From positions 2,876,520 to 2,940,519 of the forward strand of contig NZ_LDAS01000001.1 of the NCBI RefSeq assembly GCF_001020565.1: a DNA stretch of 64,000 bases. The letters run 5' to 3'. Made by a program: the position numbers and the translations under genes. Positions 36,880 through 44,537 of this stretch are shown piece by piece. Under the pieces are notes generated by a model that saw only the letters and a list, made by a program, of their open reading frames with translations, was not told the DNA's origin and made no database searches. This stretch comes from Maribacter thermophilus (GTDB lineage: Bacteria; Bacteroidota; Bacteroidia; Flavobacteriales; Flavobacteriaceae). Position 1 is the first letter of the stretch; each line of letters begins with the position of its first letter.

Positions 36880-38044
36880 TTTTCTTATTTCTGTTTCTAT
36901 TTCTGTTGTTCTTTTTTCTATTTCTATTTCTGTTTCGCTTATTGCTCTTTTTAGGCTTATCAAAACGTGTAAGGCTATCTTGGCCCACTACATTTTCAAA
37001 AACCACTTTTTCTTCATCAATATTGTCCGCTGCATAGGCTTCTAGGCTCGCTACTTTTTCTTTTTTCTTGTTCTTTTCAAGAATTTCTATTACCTGATCC
37101 TTAGATAGCACGTGCCAATTGGCAGGTTCGTCTTTGTATGAAAACCAGAGTTTCTCTTTAAAAATGTCAGTTTTTTGGCAAAATGCCAATCCCTTTTCGG
37201 TATACAACTTGGTGTCTTGCGAAGGAAAATCTTTTAGGGCATCCAAATAGACATCCAATTCATAATTTAAGCAACATTTCAACTTACCACATTGCCCGGC
37301 CAATTTCTGGGGGTTTAGTGAAAGCTGTTGGTAACGGGCGGCAGAAGTACTTACCGACCTAAAATCTGTTAACCATGTGGAGCAACATAATTCCCTGCCA
37401 CAAGAACCAATACCTCCCAAACGCTGGGCTTCTTGCCTATATCCTATTTGGCGCATTTCTATTCGAATACCGAACGCCTTGGCCATATCTTTTATCAACT
37501 GACGAAAATCTACTCGTTCTTCTGCAGTGTAGTAAAATGTAGCCTTTGAACCGTCTCCCTGAAACTCAACATCTGAGATTTTCATCTGTAATTTCAAAAT
37601 AATGGCTATCTCTCTGGAACGTTTCTTTATTTCCTCTTCCCGGTCTCGGCATTTCTGCCAAATATCTATATCCTTTTGGGTGGCCTTTCTATATATTTTT
37701 GGCAGCTCCTCTTTGGTAAAGTCCACCTTTTTACGTTTCATCTGAACGCGCACAAGTTCTCCTGTCAAGGTAACCATACCAATATCGTGACCGCTCTGTG
37801 CCTGTGTGGCCACAATATCCCCTATAGAAAGTGATAGATTTTCGGTGTTTTTGAAGAATTCTTTTCTACTGTTCTTAAAACGTACTTCTACGTACTCAAA
37901 AGGCCTTTCACCATTAGGAAGAGCCATATTTGAAAGCCAATCAAAAACAGTCAATTTATTACAACCATCGGTACCGCAAGTTCCGTTGTTCTTGCACCCA
38001 CGTGGTTGTCCGTCCTTACCGGTCGAACAACTGTTACAGCTCAT
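36869..38044 (-). CDS. ricT: PSP1-domain protein, RicT/YaaT homolog
   Basis: A 391-residue protein with a Cys-rich N terminus (CNSCSTG, CKNNGTCGTDGC) and the PSP1 core containing CGRELCCSTWL and CGKLKCCLNYE, the cysteine pairs that in the Bacillus Ric complex take part in Fe-S binding. There it promotes mRNA maturation and development. The end is an Asn/Arg/Lys-rich tail (about 365-391), encoded by a hexanucleotide repeat. In Flavobacteria the gene commonly precedes gldH. A role in RNA processing here is inference. Confidence 0.88.
   Translation of the reverse strand: MSCNSCSTGKDGQPRGCKNNGTCGTDGCNKLTVFDWLSNMALPNGERPFEYVEVRFKNSRKEFFKNTENLSLSIGDIVATQAQSGHDIGMVTLTGELVRVQMKRKKVDFTKEELPKIYRKATQKDIDIWQKCRDREEEIKKRSREIAIILKLQMKISDVEFQGDGSKATFYYTAEERVDFRQLIKDMAKAFGIRIEMRQIGYRQEAQRLGGIGSCGRELCCSTWLTDFRSVSTSAARYQQLSLNPQKLAGQCGKLKCCLNYELDVYLDALKDFPSQDTKLYTEKGLAFCQKTDIFKEKLWFSYKDEPANWHVLSKDQVIEILEKNKKKEKVASLEAYAADNIDEEKVVFENVVGQDSLTRFDKPKKSNKRNRNRNRKKNNRNRNRNKKNAS
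36881..36936. repeat. Hexanucleotide repeat (TTTCTR) within the ricT end
   Basis: Imperfect tandem TTTCTG/TTTCTA units, which on the coding strand read as alternating Asn-Arg codons of RicT. The repeat lies immediately upstream of the gldH start codon, so changes in its copy number would keep ricT in frame while altering the gldH leader. Confidence 0.7.
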
Positions 38045-38221
38045 ATAGTATATCTTGATTTGATCTAAACCGGAAAGTCCGGACCAAATTGGGTTCGTAT
38101 TAATTTTATATGTAAAGGTACTAAATTTTTAATGTGTTGAAAACTTATCTCAACTTACGGCAGTTCTTTGTTCCTTTGCACCGATTTTGTCTGTGTCAAA
38201 AAAAAATGGATGTATCTACCT

Positions 38222-39391
38222 ATGGAAAAACAAAAAGGGTTAAGTGATGCCGTTCTCTATCTCATGAGCCTCTCCGCGGGCTTAGTAGCAGCGAATCTTT
38301 ACTACAACCAACCTTTACTACATTTGATATCGGTAAGTTTCGGGGTCACCGAATCGGCTGTCAGCAATGTGGCCCTAGCTACACAACTGGGCTATGCGTT
38401 CGGGTTACTTTTTGTGATTCCGCTGGGCGATATGGTCTCTAACCAAAAAATATTGAAAATAGATTTTGTACTCATGCTGGCCTCGTTGATAGCGGCAGGG
38501 TTGGCCTCTTCGTTATGGTTGTTGGTGGTTGCCAGTTTTTTTATAGGATGTACCTCGGCACTGCCACAGCTGTTCGTTCCCATGGCTGCGCAATTGTCGA
38601 ATCCCCAAAATAGGGGTCGTGCCATAGGAATCGTCATGAGCGGATTGCTGATAGGCATATTAGGAAGTAGGGTAATCAGTGGTTTCATAGGCGAACAATT
38701 TGGCTGGCGCACCATGTATTTTGTCGCTACGGCCATGATGTTAGGCCTCTTTATTCTCTTAAAGATAAAATTACCAAAGGTAGACCCTGTTTATACGGGC
38801 AGTTACAAGGATTTAATGAAATCGTTGGTGCATTTTTTTAAAACGGAACCACCCCTGCGTTTGGCAGCTGTTCGTGGTGGTCTTTCCTTTGCAGGATTAA
38901 GTGCCTTTTGGACCACCTTGGTCTTTTTAATGGAAGAAAATTTCGGATACGGCAGCGGTATTACCGGAACCTTTGGTCTTATTGGTGTCGTGGGGGCATT
39001 GGCGGCCAGTGTGGTAGGGAGACTAAGTGACCGCATGAGCAAAAACCGCATTGTTATTACGTCAAGTCTTATACTTATTGCTTCATGGACAATCTTTTTG
39101 TTTTCGGACCACTCCATAATCGGTATTGTTATCGGGGTAATTTTGGTAGACCTGGGGCAACAATCGCTGCATATAGCCAACCAAAATATAATCTTCTCCA
39201 GAAACGAAAATGCCCGAAACCGTACGAATACAGTTTATATGGTCATCTTTTTCTTGGGAGGTGCCCTTGGAACGGTTTTAGCTGCCCTTGCCTGGCAACA
39301 TTACCAATGGACAGGGGTTTCTGTCCTTGGTCTTTCCCTTTCTATCGCAACCTTATTATTACATTTGGTATTCGGAAACAAAGAAATATAA
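38222..39391 (+). CDS. MFS transporter, AraJ/YnfM-like
   Basis: A 389-residue, 12-helix major facilitator protein. The start MEKQKGLSDAVLYLMSLSAG is preferred; longer in-frame starts (38168, 38210) add an unlikely hydrophilic end. The family core (AANLYYNQPLL, loop GDMVSNQKIL) suggests a drug/sugar efflux subgroup. The substrate is unknown. It is divergent from ricT and ends two bases before convergent trhO. Confidence 0.85.
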   Translation: MEKQKGLSDAVLYLMSLSAGLVAANLYYNQPLLHLISVSFGVTESAVSNVALATQLGYAFGLLFVIPLGDMVSNQKILKIDFVLMLASLIAAGLASSLWLLVVASFFIGCTSALPQLFVPMAAQLSNPQNRGRAIGIVMSGLLIGILGSRVISGFIGEQFGWRTMYFVATAMMLGLFILLKIKLPKVDPVYTGSYKDLMKSLVHFFKTEPPLRLAAVRGGLSFAGLSAFWTTLVFLMEENFGYGSGITGTFGLIGVVGALAASVVGRLSDRMSKNRIVITSSLILIASWTIFLFSDHSIIGIVIGVILVDLGQQSLHIANQNIIFSRNENARNRTNTVYMVIFFLGGALGTVLAALAWQHYQWTGVSVLGLSLSIATLLLHLVFGNKEI

Positions 39392-39393
39392 GC

Positions 39394-40425
39394 CTACCTC
39401 TTAAATTTCAACACTTCTGACCTTCCTTTTTTAAAGATCTTATTGCTTACCGTTTTCCCCTTTCTTAAGGCCTTTTGCTCTTCGTAGGGAAGGGCGTGGA
39501 TCTCTTTGCAATTATCGGAACAACAATTGTTCATCTTCTGGGCACATTCCTCGCACTGTATAAAAAGAAGATGACAGGCCTCGTTGGCACAGTTTACATG
39601 GGTATCGCAGGGCTTACCACATTGATGGCACTGTGCGATGACGTCATCTGAAATACGTTCGCTCCTACGATGGTCAAAAACAAAGTTCTTGCCCACGAAC
39701 TTGTTCTCTAATTTTTTTGCGTTTACCTGTCGGGTGTATTCTATAATGCCCCCTTCTAACTGGTACACCTGTTTAAAGCCCTTGTATTTATAATAGGCAC
39801 TTGCCTTCTCGCACCGGATTCCCCCGGTACAGTACATGACCAGTTTTTTATCCTCTTTATGGTCGGCAAGATCATTTTCTATAATGTCCAATGAATCCCG
39901 GAATGTATCTACATCGGGTGTAATGGCATTCTTGAAATGCCCAATCTCACTTTCGTAGTGGTTTCTCATATCTACCAAAACGGTGTCCGGATCATCGATA
40001 AGTTCATTGAACTGCTCCGCATTGACATGCACTCCTTTATTGGTAACATCAAAGGCGTCATCGTTTAGGCCATCGGCCACAATTTTTCGCCTTACCTTGA
40101 CCTTTAACTTTAAAAACGATAGGTTGTCTTGTTCTATGGCAATGTTCAACCGTACATTTTCCAAAAAAGAAATGCTGTCCAAGTGTTTTTTGAAAGCTTC
40201 AAAATTCTCTGCCGGCACAGATAATTGGGCGTTAATGCCCTCATGGGCTACATAAATACGTCCCAAAACATCCAATTCGTTCCAATGAACAAACAAATGA
40301 TTTCTAAAAATGGCAGGATTGCCAATGTGTGCATATTTATAGAAAGAAATTGTCAATCGTTCTTGACCGGCCTCTTTAATAAGGGCCTCCCTTTCCTTTG
40401 CACTTAATGTATTGTACAGTTGCAT
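39394..40425 (-). CDS. trhO: tRNA uridine(34) hydroxylase TrhO (YceA, rhodanese family)
   Basis: A 343-residue protein with an N-terminal UPF0176 domain, a rhodanese domain with active-site C199 and C205 (CTGGIRCEKA), and a C-terminal Cys-rich domain (CHQCGKPC...CANEAC...CEEC...CCSDNC) that probably binds zinc. TrhO uses oxygen to make 5-hydroxyuridine at position 34 of tRNAs. It is the third gene of a leftward unit behind trhP and a ferredoxin gene, with a 55-base gap. Confidence 0.93.
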   Translation of the reverse strand: MQLYNTLSAKEREALIKEAGQERLTISFYKYAHIGNPAIFRNHLFVHWNELDVLGRIYVAHEGINAQLSVPAENFEAFKKHLDSISFLENVRLNIAIEQDNLSFLKLKVKVRRKIVADGLNDDAFDVTNKGVHVNAEQFNELIDDPDTVLVDMRNHYESEIGHFKNAITPDVDTFRDSLDIIENDLADHKEDKKLVMYCTGGIRCEKASAYYKYKGFKQVYQLEGGIIEYTRQVNAKKLENKFVGKNFVFDHRRSERISDDVIAQCHQCGKPCDTHVNCANEACHLLFIQCEECAQKMNNCCSDNCKEIHALPYEEQKALRKGKTVSNKIFKKGRSEVLKFKR

Positions 40426-40480
40426 GCTATACCAATCGTTAAGTTAAAGAATAGTCTATTCGGGCAAAGATAGGTTAATA

Positions 40481-40711
40481 TTACCGTATCTTGGTAGTAA
40501 TGATCTTTACGGGGCAGGCCTGTTGGGCTTGCCTGCACGGTTCATAAATGCTGTCATCAGGTGATTTAATGGTATGGAAGCCCTTTTTCTCTACCGCATG
40601 CAACAAAACACTTTTACCGTCTTTCTTGGACATTTGGAACTGTTCGGGCGCCAATTCGACACAATAATTGCACCCGATACACTTTTTTCGCTGTAGGGTA
40701 ACAACGACCAT
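40481..40711 (-). CDS. Small ferredoxin
   Basis: A 76-residue ferredoxin with C11-x2-C14-x2-C17 and a C-terminal CPVKI block (C66), enough for a single [4Fe-4S] cluster; C59 is extra. Its ATG shares a base with the TAA of trhP (TAATG), so expression is translationally coupled. The most obvious job is electron supply to the Fe-S enzyme TrhP, which is inference. Confidence 0.88.
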   Translation of the reverse strand: MVVVTLQRKKCIGCNYCVELAPEQFQMSKKDGKSVLLHAVEKKGFHTIKSPDDSIYEPCRQAQQACPVKIITTKIR

Positions 40712-41952
40712 TATTGCTTAACTATTTTATACAATTTATCGGAGGGCCGTACCTTGAAGCCGGTAGGGAAGGTACAATTGTTTCCCTTTTCGGCCATTTC
40801 GGCCTTGAGGTCGTTTACCATCATTTCGTCCAATTGCAATTCCTTCACCCCAGTGGTAGGACCGGTCACCAAAAGTTGGTCCCCTACTTTAATGTCATAG
40901 GCCTCTATCTTAAATTCTGCTATTCCGGGTTTCGGATAGTAATGCACTCCCTTACCTACATAGACTTTCTTTTGCGTGGCCTGTGATCCAGGGCCATCAC
41001 TCCATTCCCCCAGTTTCTGCCCCAAGTAATAACCACCCCAAAAGCCGCGATTATACACCTTTTTCAAGGCTTCCATCCAAATGTCTACTTTTTCTTTATT
41101 AAATGTGCCTTGGTAATAGGCGTCAATCGCTTCCCTATAGGTTTTGATGACCGTGGCCACATATTCAGGAGCACGCCCCCTACCTTCTATTTTCAAGACT
41201 TTTACCCCAGCATCAATGATCTGGTCCAAGAAATCGAGCGTACAAAGATCCTTGGGCGACATCATATACTCGTTGTCCAATTCGATCTCAAAACCACTTT
41301 CTTGGTCTATGACCGTATATTTTTTACGACAATTCTGCTTACAGGCCCCTCTGTTGGCCGATGAATTGTGGGAGTGTAAGCTCAAATAACATTTTCCGGA
41401 TACCGCCATGCACAAGGCGCCATGTCCAAATACCTCTACCTCCACCAAATTACCGGAAGGTCCTTTTACCTCTTCTTTTTCAATCTGAGAACAAATCTTC
41501 TTTATCTGCCGTAAACTCAATTCCCTGCTCAATACCACGGTATCGGCAAACAGCGAGTAGAACTTTACGGTTTCTATATTCGTAATATTTATCTGAGTAG
41601 AAATATGCACCTCCATGTTTATCTGCCTTGCATAGGAAATTACGGCTTGGTCCATGGCTATGACAGCGGTAATACCCGCTTCTTTGGCAGCATCCAAAAC
41701 GGTTTTTATGATAGAAAGGTCATGATCGTATATGATCGTATTTAGGGTAAGGTAGGTTCGTATATTCTTCTCTCCGCATCGCCTGGCAATCTCTGGCAAA
41801 TCTTCCAAAGTAAAATTAATACTTGCCCTGGCCCGCATGTTCAATTGTTCTACGCCGAAGTATACCGAATCGGCCCCATTATCAATAGCTGCCTGTAGGG
41901 ACTCATAGTTCCCGGCCGGGGCCATTAGTTCTATCTTTCCATTTCTTGTCAT
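40711..41952 (-). CDS. trhP: U32 family tRNA hydroxylation protein TrhP (YegQ-like)
   Basis: A 413-residue U32 'peptidase'-family protein with the TIM-barrel start ELMAPAGNYESLQAA and four cluster-type cysteines C181, C188, C204, C208 (CMAVSGKC, RGACKQNC). Members of this size make 5-hydroxyuridine at tRNA U34 independently of oxygen, using prephenate; the longer RlhA acts on 23S rRNA. It heads a unit with ferredoxin and trhO. A consensus promoter lies upstream. Real proteolytic activity is unlikely. Confidence 0.88.
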   Translation of the reverse strand: MTRNGKIELMAPAGNYESLQAAIDNGADSVYFGVEQLNMRARASINFTLEDLPEIARRCGEKNIRTYLTLNTIIYDHDLSIIKTVLDAAKEAGITAVIAMDQAVISYARQINMEVHISTQINITNIETVKFYSLFADTVVLSRELSLRQIKKICSQIEKEEVKGPSGNLVEVEVFGHGALCMAVSGKCYLSLHSHNSSANRGACKQNCRKKYTVIDQESGFEIELDNEYMMSPKDLCTLDFLDQIIDAGVKVLKIEGRGRAPEYVATVIKTYREAIDAYYQGTFNKEKVDIWMEALKKVYNRGFWGGYYLGQKLGEWSDGPGSQATQKKVYVGKGVHYYPKPGIAEFKIEAYDIKVGDQLLVTGPTTGVKELQLDEMMVNDLKAEMAEKGNNCTFPTGFKVRPSDKLYKIVKQ

Positions 41953-41981
41953 AAGTACAAGGTGCTATGTTTTCTGGACAG

Positions 41982-42016
41982 CAAAGATACATTATATGGT
42001 AATATTATCATGCAAA
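41982..42016 (-). promoter_or_regulatory. Promoter of the trhP-ferredoxin-trhO unit
   Basis: On the minus strand TTTG (42016-42013), a 23-base spacer and TATCTTTG (41989-41982) match the flavobacterial consensus perfectly, 29 bases before the trhP start. No operator was recognised. Confidence 0.6.
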
Positions 42017-42149
42017 CGCACTAAATATAAGGCCTCTGGTTAAAATCGGGGTACACAAAAACTTATCAATAAACTAGCTTGACAATACAAATAACGGAAA
42101 CACAAAAAAATTATAACGATTAGTATATTACTAGCTCTGGCGCATAAAA

Positions 42150-42175
42150 AAGAGTCCCGATATTTCGAGACTCTT
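42150..42175 (-). terminator. Leftward terminator without an assigned gene
   Basis: On the minus strand AAGAGTCTCGA-AATA-TCGGGACTCTT (one G-U) is followed by TTTTTT. It lies upstream of trhP and downstream of nothing annotated, which implies a short leftward transcript from the recA side. Confidence 0.7.
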
Positions 42176-42330
42176 TATTCGACTATTCCAATTCGTTCTT
42201 CTTCATAGCATTCTTCAAGAAAATAAATTAAAAAGGATATAGCCACCAATATCCATTGACACTAAAAACAATGGATTATAACACAATAAACAATGTCTAA
42301 TTATTAATTAGATAGTAAAAGGTTCAAATG
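42176..42330 (-). ncRNA. Candidate small RNA or leader-peptide transcript
   Basis: The span between recA and the 42150 terminator holds no gene above 15 codons. The minus strand contains an ATG frame MDIGGYILFNLFS and, in another frame without ATG, the stretch NGYWWLYPF followed by a stop. Neither is convincing as a protein. The boundary at the 5' side is a guess; 42331-42402 shows only AT-rich DNA leading to recA. Confidence 0.25.
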
Positions 42331-42402
42331 GTTGCGTAATAGCCCCCGATATTCTTTTTTTCAAAAAAGAAATGCTAATTTAGCTTCTCTAAAATTTAAC
42401 AA

Positions 42403-43410
42403 ATGAGTTCTGAAAAAGAAGCAAAATTAAAAGCCCTAAAACTAACCTTGGACAAACTGGACAAAACCTACGGAAAAGGTGCAGTTATGAAAATGGGCGA
42501 CAGCATCGTAGAAGATGTTGAAGTTATACCTTCTGGTTCTTTGGGCCTTGATATTGCTTTAGGAGTAGGAGGTTATCCCCGTGGAAGGGTCATAGAAATC
42601 TATGGACCTGAATCTTCGGGTAAAACGACCTTGACATTACATGCCATTGCCGAAGCACAAAAAAATGGGGGTATCGCAGCTTTTATCGATGCAGAACATG
42701 CATTTGATCGTTTTTATGCACAAAAGTTAGGTGTTGATATTGATAATTTGATCATTTCCCAGCCCGATAATGGAGAGCAGGCCCTCGAAATTGCCGACAA
42801 CTTAATTCGTTCCGGAGCTATTGATATCGTTATTGTCGATTCTGTTGCCGCACTAACCCCAAAAAGTGAAATAGAAGGGGAAATGGGAGATTCAAAAATG
42901 GGACTACATGCCCGCTTAATGTCACAAGCATTAAGAAAATTGACCGGCTCTATCAGTAAAACAAACTGTACGGTAATCTTCATAAACCAATTGCGTGAAA
43001 AAATCGGTGTCATGTTCGGAAACCCAGAGACCACTACCGGTGGTAATGCGTTAAAATTCTATGCATCGGTACGATTGGATATTAGACGTTCTACGCAAAT
43101 AAAAGATACCGACGGCAATGTACAAGGAAACAAAACCCGGGTAAAAGTGGTCAAAAACAAAGTAGCTCCCCCTTTTAGGACTACCGAATTTGACATTATG
43201 TACGGCGAGGGTATTTCAAAAGTCGGTGAGATCATTGATCTAGGCGTTGAATACGAAATCATAAAGAAAAGCGGTTCTTGGTTCAGTTATGGCGACACAA
43301 AACTAGGACAAGGAAGAGACGCCGTTAAAACATTATTGCTGGACAATCCAGAACTGTTCGAAGAATTGGACGGTAAAATAAGGGACGCCATTAATGCCCT
43401 CAATAAATAA
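42403..43410 (+). CDS. recA: Recombinase RecA
   Basis: A 335-residue RecA of usual length. Walker A is GPESSGKTT (69-77), DNA-binding loop regions include [23 protein letters not shown] and [20 protein letters not shown]. It does strand exchange in recombination and triggers the SOS response where LexA exists. No intein is present. No SOS-box-like palindrome was recognised upstream. A 12-pair hairpin terminator follows. Confidence 0.98.
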   Translation: MSSEKEAKLKALKLTLDKLDKTYGKGAVMKMGDSIVEDVEVIPSGSLGLDIALGVGGYPRGRVIEIYGPESSGKTTLTLHAIAEAQKNGGIAAFIDAEHAFDRFYAQKLGVDIDNLIISQPDNGEQALEIADNLIRSGAIDIVIVDSVAALTPKSEIEGEMGDSKMGLHARLMSQALRKLTGSISKTNCTVIFINQLREKIGVMFGNPETTTGGNALKFYASVRLDIRRSTQIKDTDGNVQGNKTRVKVVKNKVAPPFRTTEFDIMYGEGISKVGEIIDLGVEYEIIKKSGSWFSYGDTKLGQGRDAVKTLLLDNPELFEELDGKIRDAINALNK

Positions 43411-43419
43411 TCTATAAGC

Positions 43420-43458
43420 TGCGTTGGTCGATTTTTTGTCGACCAACGCAACCTTTTT
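43420..43458 (+). terminator. Rho-independent terminator of recA
   Basis: TGCGTTGGTCGA / TCGACCAACGCA form a perfect 12-pair stem with a seven-base loop, followed by ACCTTTTTT. It separates recA from the lipoprotein/sigma cassette. Confidence 0.9.
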
Positions 43459-43489
43459 TCTATACTTCCATCTTTATCAAAAAGAATTG

Positions 43490-43909
43490 ATGATGATGAG
43501 AAAATTTGTTTTTGCGACTGCACTTATATCTCTTTTATTGAGTGGTTGTTCGCTTGACGACGACGACCCCAACTTTTATTTTACCTCATTGACCATAAAT
43601 AGTGCAGAATTGCCAGAGTCGTTTAAATTAAACGAAACATATAAAATAAACGTAACTTACACCATACCGGACGAATGTACGCATTACGAAGGTCTTGATG
43701 TTACAAAAGAAGACACTACGATTAGAAACGTAGTCGCCATAGGCTATTCAATGACAGATGACGAAGCCTGTACCGAAGTAAATGCAGAAGAAGAGGCTTC
43801 TTTTGATTTTATCGTAAAATACGATCAACCATATACCTTTAGGTTTTATAAAGGGGACAATAGTGAAGGAGAACCTGAGTTTTTTGAAGTTGTCGTTCCG
43901 GTAGAATAA
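43490..43909 (+). CDS. Unknown acidic lipoprotein upstream of an ECF sigma factor
   Basis: A 139-residue lipoprotein; the start is one of three consecutive ATGs (43490-43498), and a lipobox Cys follows the hydrophobic leader (LLLSGCSLDDDDP). Upstream in-frame sequence overlaps the recA terminator and is not coding. The mature part is strand-rich and acidic with two further Cys (DECTHYEG, DEACTEV). I do not recognise the family. It lies 25 bases before the sigma gene, so it may be part of the signalling cassette. Confidence 0.75.
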   Translation: MMMRKFVFATALISLLLSGCSLDDDDPNFYFTSLTINSAELPESFKLNETYKINVTYTIPDECTHYEGLDVTKEDTTIRNVVAIGYSMTDDEACTEVNAEEEASFDFIVKYDQPYTFRFYKGDNSEGEPEFFEVVVPVE

Positions 43910-43934
43910 TATCTATTTTAATATAACCGACCGA

Positions 43935-44516
43935 GTGCCTTTAGAAGAACTCATACATAAATGCAAAAAGGGCGATAGAAAGGCTCAAGAACAACTGTAT
44001 AAGAACTATGCAGGGGTACTCTATGGTATATGCCTAAAATATTCGCGCAACAAAACCGAGGCCGAAGACAACCTTCACGATAGTTTTATGACCATTTACC
44101 ATAAAATTGGTCAGTACAAATCCAAGGGGTCATTTGAAGGTTGGATGAAACGTATTACCATAAATACGGTATTACAAAAATACAGAAGAGAAGAATATCT
44201 TAACGTAGTCAATGACAATATTGAAGAAGAAGTTACGGTAGAAAACGTTTACGACGACATCTCTTTACAAACCTTATTAAAATACATACAAGAACTGCCA
44301 AATAAATACAGGGCCACTTTTAATTTGTATGTATTGGACGGATATACGCACAAAGAAATAGGAGAATTACTGGGCACCACGGTAGGCACATCAAAATCTA
44401 ACCTTGCACGTGCCAGAATGCTATTAAAAGAAAAAATAGAAAGAAAAGTTTCACAATCCATTATTGGATTGATGGTTATCATAGAAAAGAAAAATGACCC
44501 TAAAAAGGATCAATAG
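43935..44516 (+). CDS. ECF-type RNA polymerase sigma factor
   Basis: A 193-residue ECF sigma factor with sigma-2 (about 5-88, including EAEDNLHDSFMTIYHKIGQY) and sigma-4 (about 110-171, including the HTH GYTHKEIGELLGTTVGTSKSN). The start is a GTG at 43935; no upstream ATG fits. A C-terminal hydrophobic extension (SIIGLMVIIEKK) follows sigma-4, which is unusual. The next gene, 21 bases on, encodes its likely membrane anti-sigma partner. Confidence 0.92.
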   Translation: MPLEELIHKCKKGDRKAQEQLYKNYAGVLYGICLKYSRNKTEAEDNLHDSFMTIYHKIGQYKSKGSFEGWMKRITINTVLQKYRREEYLNVVNDNIEEEVTVENVYDDISLQTLLKYIQELPNKYRATFNLYVLDGYTHKEIGELLGTTVGTSKSNLARARMLLKEKIERKVSQSIIGLMVIIEKKNDPKKDQ

Positions 44517-44537
44517 AAAATATTACGCCGTACAAAA

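Noticed and set aside
36880-36963. Longer GldH N terminus with Glu/Ile/Thr repeats
   Set aside because: It is the repeat region of ricT read in another frame; the lipobox leader begins at 36879.
42190-42290. Leader peptide gene (NGYWWLYPF) for a Trp or aromatic operon
   Set aside because: No start codon in that frame and no biosynthetic operon follows; kept only as an observation.
43424-43489. Longer N terminus for the lipoprotein before the sigma factor
   Set aside because: It would start inside the recA terminator hairpin and bury the lipoprotein leader; the ATG cluster at 43490-43498 is better.
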